In this document: positions 36,082 to 47,258 of the stretch, piece after piece
Layout of the letters: every line of letters begins with the position of its first letter
How positions within the stretch are numbered: position 1 is the stretch's first letter
Origin: Hortaea werneckii
Lineage: Eukaryota > Ascomycota > Dothideomycetes > Mycosphaerellales > Teratosphaeriaceae
Reading direction: 5' to 3'
Length of the DNA stretch: 64,000 nucleotides
Assembly: GCA_037044905.1 (NCBI GenBank)
Contig: JBAOKB010000166.1
Location: 1-64,000 of the forward strand
Program-made: the position numbers and the translations under genes
The notes under the pieces: model-generated
Databases searched by the model: none
Seen by the model: only the letters and a program-made list of their open reading frames with translations
What the model was told of the DNA's origin: nothing

Positions 36082-36114
<33 letters not shown>
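36082..36114. repeat. Poly-C homopolymer, 33 bases
   Basis: An uninterrupted run of 33 C lies in the 363-bp convergent gap between clr2 and the DUF7053 gene, with nothing else recognisable in that gap. The complementary strand is a 33-base G run, able in principle to form G-quadruplex structures. Confidence 0.97.
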
Positions 36115-36116
<2 letters not shown>

Positions 36117-36181
36117 ACTTCATAAAAATTCCCAAGCGAATCTTTCGTCCCCCAAGAACCAAGAATCAGAATTGCGTTTCA

Positions 36182-37609
36182 TCAGGCAAAATGCGCCTTG
36201 TTGACATGATGATTGACGGCCGCTTCGTCGCCCTCGAAGAGCCCGCAGACGGGACATTTGCTCATCCCACCACCCAACTGTGGGTCGTACGGCTGGTAAT
36301 GCGTGGGCTTCTGTTGTATCGACATGGCGGAGAAGCGTTCGTGGTCGGGTACGATGTTCTCGCTGCGTGTGCGAGGGCTCAGTGTGGGATTGGCGTCCTT
36401 TACAGGCGCAGCACTATTGTGACTTTGCTGTTGGTCAAGCGCTTGTTGCGAAGTGCTCCGCGCCGAGGTCATACTGTCGCGGTGCGATGGATGTGCCGGG
36501 CGACTTGGCGGGTCAGGGTTCGCGACAGCGTAGTTGCTGCTACTGCGCCGCGAGGACTGCTGGTCTCCGAAGCCGGCGCTAGGCTGGGGACTCAATTGCC
36601 GCAGGGACGAACATGATGCGCTATCGCGCTTCACGGAGAGAGGAGGCGGCGTCAGCATGTAGTCGCCTGGTAGCTCGGACCTGAAGGTTTGGCCTGGCGG
36701 TTTGAGTGGAGGCGGGTATAGTCCTGGCGATTGTTGTTCGGGGTGGTGGAATGAGCCGGGAAGTTCGGTGACCTCGGGCAGGTCATGTAAGGCTGCGCCT
36801 TGCTTCGTGTATTCTGGCCCGTTGTAACCGATTTGCTGATACGGCGGGACGTAGCTGCTTTGCCTATGACTTGCCTGGCGCCCGACAATGTCATGATACC
36901 GACCGAAACCTTGCTGGTCCAAAGCAGGTGGGGAATAGATCGAGTTCGACCGCTGGCCTGGACTGGCGGGCGGTAGGCTAAACACGTCGCTGCCAGGCGA
37001 TGGAGGAAGCCTATCTCCAAAAGTGGGCTCCTGGTTCGGCTTCGTGGTCCTCAGCTTGCCGTTCTCGAACATCGCATGTAGCTTCCCTTCATCCAGCAAT
37101 TCCGCCTTCTTGGTTAGTCTGTCTATCATGATGCCCGTCGCCGCCTTGGTCTCCTTCTTCACGAAACCCATAGTAAGAGGCACACTGCATATGATCTCCA
37201 CGTCTTCTCGCAAATATAACCCGTCATCCGGCGTATCTAGTCCCAATTCCTTGGGCTCCCGCGGCTCTCCGGGCTGGTTCCCACCAATTCTGTATTTGTT
37301 GCGCAAGTCGGTCCCCATCGGAGCGTAAACGTGACTCTGAAGTCCCCATGGCTGATCATGGAATACGCCTTTGAAATTGATTCTCTTCTTCAGGCCTGGG
37401 CCCCAGGTGATGATCTCGCTGATTTCGTACCATTGCGAGAAGAACTCGTCGCGGGCGGCGTCGCGCGGAGCGTCGATCGCTTTAACTCCGGTCACCAGCG
37501 GGTTCAGCTTGATGACCTCGGAATGCGAATGTAGCATGTCCAAGGCCAGCTGGCGCGGGACATTCGACGGCAGCGGCGTGACCTTGGTGTAGACATATCG
37601 CTTTCCCAT
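36182..37609 (-). CDS. DUF7053-family protein with C-terminal zinc-finger-like motif
   Basis: Fungal protein of unknown function, 475 residues in one exon. The first 170 residues form the DUF7053 domain: KRYVYTKVTPLPSNVPRQLA, HSHSEVIKLNPLVTGVKAI, WYEISEIITWGPGLKKRINF and YLREDVEIICSVPLTMGFVKKE. This looks like a START/lipid-binding-type fold, though I cannot show it. The middle is long, disordered and Pro/Ser/Gln-rich. The last 25 residues contain CPVCGLFEGDEAAVNHHVNKAHF, with Cys-x2-Cys and spaced His residues like a UBZ or C2H2 finger. Most DUF7053 proteins I know of stop after the first domain or carry only the disordered tail, so the finger deserves a check. Confidence 0.78.
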   Translation of the reverse strand: MGKRYVYTKVTPLPSNVPRQLALDMLHSHSEVIKLNPLVTGVKAIDAPRDAARDEFFSQWYEISEIITWGPGLKKRINFKGVFHDQPWGLQSHVYAPMGTDLRNKYRIGGNQPGEPREPKELGLDTPDDGLYLREDVEIICSVPLTMGFVKKETKAATGIMIDRLTKKAELLDEGKLHAMFENGKLRTTKPNQEPTFGDRLPPSPGSDVFSLPPASPGQRSNSIYSPPALDQQGFGRYHDIVGRQASHRQSSYVPPYQQIGYNGPEYTKQGAALHDLPEVTELPGSFHHPEQQSPGLYPPPLKPPGQTFRSELPGDYMLTPPPLSVKRDSASCSSLRQLSPQPSAGFGDQQSSRRSSSNYAVANPDPPSRPAHPSHRDSMTSARSTSQQALDQQQSHNSAAPVKDANPTLSPRTRSENIVPDHERFSAMSIQQKPTHYQPYDPQLGGGMSKCPVCGLFEGDEAAVNHHVNKAHFA

Positions 37610-40600
37610 CTCTACTCGGACTGCTCGTGAGCAGTGCTCACACCACTTGTGTACGTTGTCGCAAAGTCTTTGCTACGAATGTGAGTATGCCAGTAGCTTC
37701 CAGCGGCTAACGGTGGCGGATGGACTAAGTTGAATAGTCGCGCAAACGATGCGACGAGTGCGAAAGAGTTGGAATGAGATGAGAGAGTGACTGCGATACC
37801 TAGCCCGAAGAAACTATTACCGTAGTCGCTGGCGTGATACGTTGCTTACATCCTCCCGACGCTGGGGTGACGTGCGCAAGGCGATGCTGATAGGTGCTAT
37901 TCTTGGCCCCCAGGCCGTACTTGGCACCAAAGCTGAAGGGAGTTTAGACGTTCCAAAAGAGGACGTGAGTTGCTTGGTACCACATCATAAACGTTAGAGG
38001 GACCAAGTAATTTGAAGTCGTCTGAGACGTGATGGAAGGTAAAGAAGATGAGTCCCACGGCCGCCTTTGACCTTTTGACGAATCAGGTGCTGCCAAGGCA
38101 CGCCGCGGTCTGTTTCGAGGAGTAGCTTCTCGTCTGGTGGCAAGTCATTTGCACACACGTGATGACAAGAACAGCCTAGTACTTGGTAGTCTTTGGACCA
38201 ATTTGTGAATTTGAGTTGAATCACAATTGGCGCTCTACACGCTTGAACCTTTCAATACCTTAAGCTTACGACTTTGTCAGGCCTTCCCCTCTCTTAAGTA
38301 AACGGGAGGGTCTCTATGGAAGCATACGCAGAACAGAGGAGAGACGAGAGCAATCTGTCGCTATATCGTCTAGGGGCTCATCTTCCCGTGTACTACGAAC
38401 AGCCTCTTCTACAATGCTAGAGGTCATGCCTCGCTGTCGACGGAGGCTGCCCACGGTAGCATAAGCAGTGGAGCGATCATGAAGGGACTAAGCGGTCGTG
38501 AGCTTGCGACGAGGCTTTTTTTTTTTTTTTTTTTTTTTGCGGAATCCAGTTTGGCAGCATTGTTGTGCGCATCTGTGCGTACAGTGTGTCTCATAGATTA
38601 TTGAGATCAAGAGATTCACAGGCCAAGATACTGGGGGCATTCGAGCATTTGCCGAGGGTCAACAACGTAAGCTGGCCAAGGAGTCCATGACAACGGTGAG
38701 TTTGGAGAGATCGAGAGCCCCGAGAAGCAACCGACATGCAACCGCAAGATCTGTCCGTTAGTACATTACCCAGGTAACTCGTTACCTCGAAGCAATACTT
38801 CACTTGTAGAAGCGTAGAAGCTTTGCTGCAACGTGAAGCAAGGGAGGTTGCAAATACAAAGCACTTCCCACCGTCAACTTGTTGTTACTGCGCTGGGTGA
38901 CTCCACACATGAGCCAAAAGACGTCAAAGGTTATCGCACATATAGGGCATCAGCGCAAGGAAAGAGAAGTGTACACCTGTAGTAGATGGAATGGCGCTGC
39001 TTGAGTGGTGGCCTCAAACATCATGCTCTCCACCTCCCGCCTGCGAGAGATGCGCAAGCGTTAGACTACGTCTCCATGCGGATGCCGTATTTCCTGACCC
39101 CACGTAGCACCCACCGTGTACACAACACGAAGTTAGACGTTTTCGAGAATGTCACGCCATATCGATCTCGCGATGGACGGAACCGTCCGTGGTCTTTGTG
39201 ACGCCCTGACTGATGGGCCGCAGGGCGTAGCTCGGGGTCAAGCAAAAGGGTATACCCTAGAACGAAACACCTGCATTTGACCGGGCAGATGAATAGAGTA
39301 CCGCGATAGCCTTAATGAGCCCTCCGCCGCAACCCTGTTGCTGTCAAAGGCAGCGATGACTCGCAAGAGCGGTGGGTAGCTACACGAGTGAGGGAGATGG
39401 CTCCGAGCACGTGTTGGGCTTCCCATGCAAGGTTGGTGGTCGAGAATTCCGCCTGAAACAATTTCCGTCCGCCCCAACGGAGGAAGGGTACAGTAGTGGT
39501 GGTGGCTTGATGGGTGCGAAGGAGGGGACGATTGTCTAGGGTGATTATAACACTGTTCTGTATACGTCTGGCAACTGGTGGGGATGCTCGCGTCCGCGGA
39601 TGTCGCGCGTCTTGAGCACCGCACATGATCAGACGGGTAAACAACGAATCTGCGTGAGAAGGTTCGACGACGCGTCGATCGACATGGGCTGCAGGAGGAT
39701 GTGCCACTCGTCCATCGGCGCGCGATAACACGGTGACATGTGGCTCCGACTCTCCAACCAAGGCACGAGAGGCACAAGAGGCACGAGAGGCACAAGAGGC
39801 ACGAGAGGCACAAGAGGCACGAGAGGCACAAGAGGGATTATTCCCTCGGCGACAGGCTCGCGCTGGCGGCAACGCTGAGCAGCAACTAGTCCTAGCTCAG
39901 CAGCGCTCCCGTAGTAACCCGATACGGCGAGTCTTCGGTCTGTTAAGCCTCAGAGAGAGACCCCACTTCCAGCGATGGCAGGCCAATCTTGGGAGGCCCG
40001 CCGTAGCGTTGCCCTCCTCTCTGTCAGTAGTCTGCCCATGACCAGGTACCTTGGTACGCAGGTACAGTTACAGAGCGAATCTTTCTTTGCAAGGGGAGCT
40101 TGACTTGCACTGCACGTTTGCCTGCGAGTGTGCGCGCCTGCCCGCTGCCTGACTGACACTTGACTATACAATCTCTTACGCCCGCCTCCACTTCCCCAGC
40201 GCCAACCGCAGAGCGCAATTTCGATTGGTCGTCTTCTCAACATCTGGAGGTCGCGTCATCGTACAGTCAACAGCCATTCCATCCACCCCCATATACCCCA
40301 GCTTGCGCACACCGCGGGTAAGCAGCGAGCGAAGACTTCGGCTACGACGATCCTGCTGCACCTTCCACTGCATCTGCCGGCCTTGACAAGCCGCTGCTCA
40401 AGACGTCGACGTGTACCTGCATTTGCACGCCCGCCAGAGTAGAGGATGCGCTGGGAGCCATAGCTGCAAAAGGGAAAAAGACCGGATTTAGCCTCAACAG
40501 AGAATTCCAAGCTTTGGCTGCCTAGCTTCAGCGGGACTGGAGCGCTACATCCACTGTCACACAGAAACGGAACATCGGCCGCAGCAGCCAAACATCAAAG

Positions 40601-40643
40601 ACACAACGAGGGCGGCTACCATCCATCCGCCCGAGACAAGAGG
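37610..40643. other. 3-kb intergenic region between two divergent genes
   Basis: Lies between the 5' ends of the DUF7053 and Sat4-like kinase genes. I found no supported gene or RNA. It contains a 23-base T run (about 38516-38538) and a 9-bp tandem repeat (39762-39833). The stretch nearest the kinase (about 40150-40640) is probably 5' UTR and promoter. Confidence 0.45.
39762..39833. repeat. 9/18-bp minisatellite, 8 units
   Basis: Perfect alternation of GGCACGAGA and GGCACAAGA, four times each. The units are a multiple of three and so create a spurious Cys/Leu/Ser-repeat ORF on the minus strand. Confidence 0.95.
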
Positions 40644-42936
40644 ATGGCTTCGGCAAGCGAGCATCATCCTGGCGCAGAGCAACATGGCGTGCGTTTTGCG
40701 TCCCAGAATGAGGAGATTCAGCCAGATCAGAGCCTTCAAACGACTGAGGCACTGACCGGCCATGACAGCCGCAAGCGGACCGACCTCAACCCAGAAGCGC
40801 AACGAGAGTTGCAGCAGCTGAAGACAACTTTGCAGAACAACATCCAATCGGCGCGCATGCAGCATCATGCCTTCGAGCCCGTCTCACTGCCTGGCTCTCA
40901 GCCAGCTTCAAGAGTCCCGTCCGGCACTACGACTCCGAGTCGAAGACACCTGCCGGCAGGTTCAGTGGAAGCTTCTCCAAGACCATCACCTCCAACGTCT
41001 GCCGTCCACTCTCCACCTTTAACCCCAGCAGCCACGCAGTCTCGGGATGGCAAAGGGCAACACGCCGTGCCGCCTATGCGCCAAGCAGCACCGAATATCG
41101 TAACACCACAGAGATCTACATCGCCGCCGAAGGAAGAGAAGCCATCAAAAGAGACCGCTGCTTCCGTCCAGCAAGCAACAGGCGTTTCAGAGCACCCAAA
41201 GCCAACTCCACGCTTTTCCATCGGACCATCCGACTCGCAGCCGCCATCGAGTGACGCCAGCCCGTCTGGCACGCCATTGCCCTCGGCGCCAGGTACACCA
41301 AGACCGTGGACGCCTGCTGGAGTGACTAGTGACCCATCTTCAACCAACAAGCGCCAATCACCCTACCCTGACTCTGGCGATCGCAGATACAGATTTGGAG
41401 ACCGGAATCCTGCAGCTGGATACGCAAACTCTGGCCAATCGAACGTCTCTCTACCGTCGCTCAACACGCAACCACAGCACACGCCTCGATCGAGTGGAAG
41501 CGGTCTTAATTTGCAGGCTTTCGACAAGCCAAAACGGAGCAGTTTCTTCGGCGGTAGCAAACACGACAGTGACAGCAACTCTGAACTGGGTGAGAAACAA
41601 TCGCACGGGTCCAAGTCGAATCTGAAGCGCTTCTTCAAGATCGGAGAACATAAGAAAGATAAGCACAGCAATGGTTCTAAGGATGGCACAAAAACTCCTC
41701 CAATGCAGCAGTCACAACCGAGCGTACCATTCGCGGATGACCACGGTTTGGCATCAAAATACGGCAAATTTGGCAAAGTGCTGGGCTCCGGCGCTGGTGG
41801 CTCAGTGCGTCTGATGAAACGAACCGGCGACGGTACCGTCTTTGCTGTGAAGCAATTCCGGGACAGGCATGCCTACGAAAGCGAGAAGGAATACAATAAG
41901 AAGGTCACCGCCGAATTCTGCATAGGATCTACCCTTCACCACGGCAATATTATCGAAACGATTGACATCATACACGAAAAAGGCAAATGGTACGAAGTTA
42001 TGGAATATGCGCCTTACGACCTGTTTGCGACTGTCATGACCGGAAAGATGGGACGGGAAGAAATTACTTGTGCAACGATGCAGATCCTTAGTGGTGTTTT
42101 GTACTTGCACAGTATGGGTTTGGCTCATCGGGATTTGAAATTGGATAACGTGGTGATCAACGAGCATGGCATCATGAAGTTGATTGACTTTGGAAGTGCG
42201 GTCGTCTTCAGGTATCCATTCGAGAATGAGATCGTCCTCGCTTCCGGTAAGTGATAAAACTAAGGCAATGGGAGCAAGCTCTTGCTGACCTGTTTTTATA
42301 GGCGTGGTGGGCTCTGACCCGTACTTGGCACCCGAAGTCTACGATCACTCGAAATATGACCCGAGGCCGGCGGACATCTGGTCAATCGCCATCATCTTCT
42401 GTTGCATGACACTCCGGAGATTCCCATGGAAAGCGCCAAGGATATCAGATAATTCGTACCGGCTTTTCATATCGCCACCGGACCCAGACCAGGACAAACT
42501 GCTGGGCACGCAGCGATCGGTTCAAGGCATCACGAAGTCGGAGCCAGCGACAAGGAATCCATCGGTTGCGGAGGGCAAAGATGCTCACGAGACTTCGGGC
42601 GAACACCACAGACATCACTCCCACTCTCACCACCACCATCACCACAGCAGCCAAGCCAACACGGAGGCAGCTGCGAAACCACCCGCCGACCCGAGTCAAC
42701 AGCCCACAATCAAAGGCCCTCTTCGCTTATTGAGATTATTACCGCGCGAAACACGACACATTATCGGGCGTATGCTCGACCTGGACCCGAAGCGGAGAGC
42801 GGACATGGAAGAGATTCTGGAGGATCCGTGGGTGCAGAACAGTCTAGTCTGCAGACAGGAGGAGAATGGTGTAGTCATCAAGGCACCGAACCACACGCAC
42901 ACGCTCCAGCCTAGCAGCACCGCGGCTGCTAAGTAG
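40644..42936 (+). CDS. sat4: Hal4/Sat4-type serine/threonine kinase
   Basis: Fungal-specific kinase of the Hal4/Hal5/Sat4 group, which in yeast stabilises plasma-membrane nutrient and potassium transporters and gives salt tolerance. Exons 40644-42246 and 42302-42936 (55-bp intron) give 745 residues. The first 370 residues are disordered and Pro/Ser/Thr-rich. The kinase domain begins KYGKFGKVLGSGAGGSVRL, with catalytic Lys in FAVKQFR, catalytic loop HRDLKLDN, DFG in KLIDFGSAVVF, and the APE motif as LAPEVYDHSKYDPRPADIWS. A histidine-rich insertion (about 11 His in 16 residues, near 42607-42648) with flanking Ser/Pro sequence splits the C-lobe before GPLRLLRLLPRETRHIIGRML. The start ATG is the first in frame. 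Confidence 0.9.
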
Positions 42937-45147
42937 AATGGAGCAGACGTGTGGGATATAGAAGTCACGGAGAAAGCACCTGCTCTGGTAACGAGCCAGG
43001 CGAGGATGGAGCAGCCAGTACCATCAGGGCCGAGACGTCTCGGAAACACCGCCCGAGAGAATGCGCCCTTGGGACGCACGAATGGCAGGGGATGGACTGC
43101 GCGTGCTCTGTGGACATGGACCACGAGACGACCGAGGATGTAAATACGGGAACGAATACACACACGCCACGGAAGATGTTAAAGGACATACGGCGGTGAA
43201 CCCGGCGAACAGGGTTAGCAGGCGTTCTAGAGACTCGGTTCCAGGGTTTGGAGTTTTTGGGGGGATAGCGGTTTTACAGCGTGAGGAGGTAGATGGTCAG
43301 AACAGGCTCCGGATGCTATAAAAAAGAGACTGAATGAACATGATGGGGCGCGGGAAACGTATTTGATGAAGGGTTCACTTTGTTTTTTTTTTTTCTTTTT
43401 AAATGGTTGTTTGTTAGGAGGCCACTTTTTTCTCTTCTCTCTTTCTTCCCTCCGCGGCATAGCCCTTAGATTTATTTTTGCTGTTTTGGCTATGCAGATT
43501 CGTGTACAGCTGTTATTGCTATGAATTGGTCTTTTCTAGGTGAGCATTTCTGCGAATGGTCTTCTCTCACCATGCCCCTGAGTCCCCTGTTGATCGTGGG
43601 CTCACCATAGGAGCATACGCAGCGTAGGGTTGAACAGGGAGTGGGCATCGTGGTCTGCGGGAGATCAATCTCATCACATGATTAGACAGCCGTGCGAGTC
43701 GATCACCAACCTTCCGTTCACCCTTTTCCACTCGCCTACCTCGGTAGATACTTCTGTATGATCTTCACGAGAAAGACGGTCAAGGTTGCGCAGCAGAAAG
43801 TGGATACCTACCTTACTATGATACCTAGGTAGCCTTTCGCCCCCAGTTCCCTCTTTGCTTTACTCCGCATCAGCTCCGCTTATAGTCCGGGAGAAAGACG
43901 TGGTTGACGACATGTGATCGACAATTTTTCGTTTTCATCATCGAAGAGATTGGGACCTGTGAGGACAGGGAGAGAGAGGAAAGTCTGGGGCTTGTCTGCC
44001 CGCTAATCGCTTTGCTTTCATGCTCAAGATAAGCGGGCTGGAGGAGTGCGATGCTTGGCTGCAGTTCTTTCTTTGATGATAAGGCTAAAGAGCATGCTGT
44101 GTAGCTGTCTCTGGACAGTTGCATGTGAATGTATAGATAGTCCGGTACATGCATCTCTGTCCGGATAAGCAGAACGAATAGCGTACGGAAGGCCTACGGG
44201 ACTGCATTGCCGGACTTCACGTAACCAACTGGTTGTAACGATGAGCGATGGCAGGTCTGTAGCAGCCGCAGCGATCTCCCACCGCTCAACTACTCTTTGC
44301 CGTGCTCGCACAGCGATGTACGATAGAACTTGCGCAATACTGTAGGTAACTGGATCAATGCGCCTATCCCATTCCTCTAGCAGCTCTCACCGCCTTCGGC
44401 CAATCATGACTCTCTTCGCCCTGGTATTACATAGCTTCGCGCGCGTCCACCAACGCAACCAGCTTGTCATGTACCGCCGTACCACTAGATGTTCTGGAGA
44501 CCGGGCGTTTCAGAGTGGGCTAGCTATACGCGTCGTTCTGTCTCTACCGACGGCCGATGCTCCAGTTTACAGTTCTAGAACTTTGAACGGTAGAAGAGAA
44601 GGGTTTGGTCTGTTAGGGCCAAGAGGAGGGATAAACAGAATCAGAGGGAAAAGGTTATGAAATCCATTCTTGAATATGTCGTTCTGGACCAAGACCCTTA
44701 ACCCCAAGGTTTGAGCTTTTTGAGCCCTTGGCCGAAAACTTCCCTGCGCTGCATCGGCATCCCACGCGTCCGGCGCAGTAGGCGCACGAGAGACGCAGCG
44801 GGAGGGCTGCAGCCGCTATCTGGACCTATCTGACGTCTTTGGCGGGAAAGGGCCGTGATAAGCTAAAGACTTCAGAACCAACAAGATGCGACTGTTCCAA
44901 CTGGTTCCGTCGTCTGGGCTGCGTTTTCTGTGCCGCAGAACATGGTCAGAGGATTCCCGCCAACGAGCGGCGCAGCCCCGGGTCAAGTTAGCTGTTCGTT
45001 GGGGCCCATGGGGGAGTGAAAATGAGAGCAAAACCCATATCCCAGTCATAAGAGCACGTTTTTCCCCCTCTAACGCTCTCTCGGGGCCCCGAAGCTTTTT
45101 TTCTTTAATAGGCATGACCGCACGGAATTGGCTGAGGAGTCGCCAGA
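42937..45147. other. 2.2-kb intergenic region
   Basis: The first part is the kinase 3' flank with a T-rich tract near 43383-43400. The rest shows no conserved frame, no tRNA fold and no clear repeat. Confidence 0.45.
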
Positions 45148-46411
45148 ATGGGGCGACCCTCTTTGCATCCGCCTACTAGCCGTCATTTACTTGATGTCCA
45201 ATTTGCTCACAACGGGTATAACTTCGCCGTGCCCTCCTCTCAAAAGCACCGCCAGCGTCCCCCTGTCATCGAACCTCTATACCTCACCCCGAGCGATGAA
45301 TCTACTCGGACCCAGTTGCAACGGCAGAGACTCAAGGAACAGCATGCAACGGCCGTAGTGACCAAGTCGATCCCGGGCTTCCAAACATCAGCCGGTAGGT
45401 AATATCACTGTCGAGCAGCGTAGACATGTAAAATGCTTCCAATCAAGATGCCCGTGGTTGACACGTGAACGCGGCACAGCTTTCTTCGCATCCCTCCGAA
45501 CCAACCTACGATTGCACGCCTCACCTCCGCCGAGTCCCATCTCAACACCCCCATCGATGCGCAGCTCTGCGACCTCCCTACCCCCGCCATCACCGCTTTC
45601 GCAAGCCGTCGACTCCGTCATGGGCGATCAACTCGAAGCGGAGAACCCTCCTCCCGAGGACCCTCTGGCCGGCGTGCCAGAGCTCAGAACATTCAAAACC
45701 GACAACGAAGACGACCAGATCGCCGCGCTGAACCTCACAGCCGACAGCGTCGCCCAGATGCGCCAGACGGCCAACCGCTCCCTGATCTGGCATCCCTTCA
45801 ACCTCGCCGTCGGCGTCGCCATCCTCGCCCTCGTCGCCCGCTACATCCACGACCGCAACCACGACAAGTACCTCACGGGCACGACGTGCGCGGGCATCCT
45901 CATGGCCTTCCTAACCGCTTTCCGCTATCTGACCAAGGACTACCTGTTCCGGGCGGAGACGATCGATTTCGCGTGGCTCGGGGACGCGGATGTGCTCGTG
46001 ACCAAGTTCGGGGACGAGGTGATCGGGACGGTGATAGTGGACTGGTTGTCCGGCGAGAGTCGCGCGAAGAGGAAGAAAGCCTGGCGCGGTGAGATTAAAG
46101 CGTGGACGGTTCGGATGAAGTACCGGAGGAAAGGGGTCGGGAGTGCGGTTCTGGAAGAAGCGGTTAGAGAGGCGAGGAGGAAAGGCGCTGAGTCCTTGGA
46201 GTTTGCTCATGATCATGCTAGTCAGTATTCTCGTCGGCAGTGGAAGAACCTAGGTCGTTATTTGCTCTTTGTTTGCTGACGTTGCCGTGCAGATGCGCTA
46301 CGAGTCTTACCGGGTCTTTATAACAGGGCGTTCGATCAGCGAGAGCGGAGGGCGTGTGACTTGCTGCAGGATCTATTGGCTGTTAGTCCTGTACGTGGGA
46401 AGAGGAAGTAG
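45148..46411 (+). CDS. Membrane-associated GNAT N-acetyltransferase
   Basis: Acetyl-CoA-dependent acyltransferase fold with two transmembrane helices; acceptor unknown. My model has exons 45148-45394, 45480-46220 and 46293-46411, giving 368 residues. Helices LAVGVAILALVARYI and GILMAFLTAFRYLT come before the GNAT core. The core has VIGTVIVDWLSGE, WTVRMKYRRKGVGSAVLEEA (the R/Q-x-x-G-x-G/A acetyl-CoA loop is seen as RRKGVG) and, after the last splice, HDHANALRVLPGLYNRAF. The first exon is inferred: the open frame around 45458 has no ATG, but an 85-bp intron (45395-45479) joins it in phase to an ATG frame at 45148. The core is confident; the N-terminus is less so. Confidence 0.75.
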
Positions 46412-47258
46412 AGATTGCAAAGAAGGGCTGGGCCTTTGGGATAAGTTCGTTAGAAGCGACGCTAATTTATGATAATGCCTCATTGAGGGGGGCAATATAA
46501 CGACTTCTTCCTGTTCTAAAATTCGGTCATTGTGCACCTCGAAACGAGAGTATATTTCAATTACCGATCCCTTATTGCCATCGCGGTTTGCACTCCCGAA
46601 GACGAAGTTGCTGATGGAATAGAAATCTCCCCAGAGACCAAGATCATTCAATCTGGCACCGTGGCGGCCTATCGCAGCTTTCGGTCCCACGCTTGTGCCT
46701 CAAGGTTTGAATTGCTTCCAATGTGAACGCCTTCCACGCCAGGTCCCTTCATGCGAAGCAGCTTCGGATGATGGGATTTTGACGGCGTGGCCGAGGGTAG
46801 AGCTCACACGAGCGGCACCCCTAGTGCAGACCCTCCTTTGCAAACACCATCACACGCCAGAATCGAGACTTAAGAAATCGAAGAGTGATATTAATTGATT
46901 TCATTCAAATGGAACCCCAGATCGTCCATGATCATATATAAAAATCAGAGGAACAGATCCAGCAGAGCAGAGTTGGGTATCCTAATCATACATAATCGCT
47001 CACACACAAAAAACAACCCTTCCTTTCCCAAACCTTCCCATGTCATTTTCCCCCTGTAGAGCATGCCAGAGCAGATGTGTTTTGGGGGCGCCTTTTTCTT
47101 CGTTTCGCGCGCGGATTTTAAAAAAACGCCTCAAACACCGACGCTAAAATGCAACTTCTCTTCTTTCATCGTCTTCTTCGCGGCCGTTAACAAAACTGTC
47201 TTAAGGATTATGTGTACCAAGAAGAAGAAGAAGAAATTGTGTCCGTGCGATCTCGCTC
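46412..47258. other. Convergent intergenic region
   Basis: Lies between the 3' ends of the GNAT and PPR genes. No supported gene, RNA or repeat seen. Confidence 0.5.

Noticed and set aside
39238..39872. Cys-Leu-Ser repeat protein on the minus strand
   Set aside because: The repeat is the 9-bp minisatellite read in frame; the surrounding frame has no protein features.
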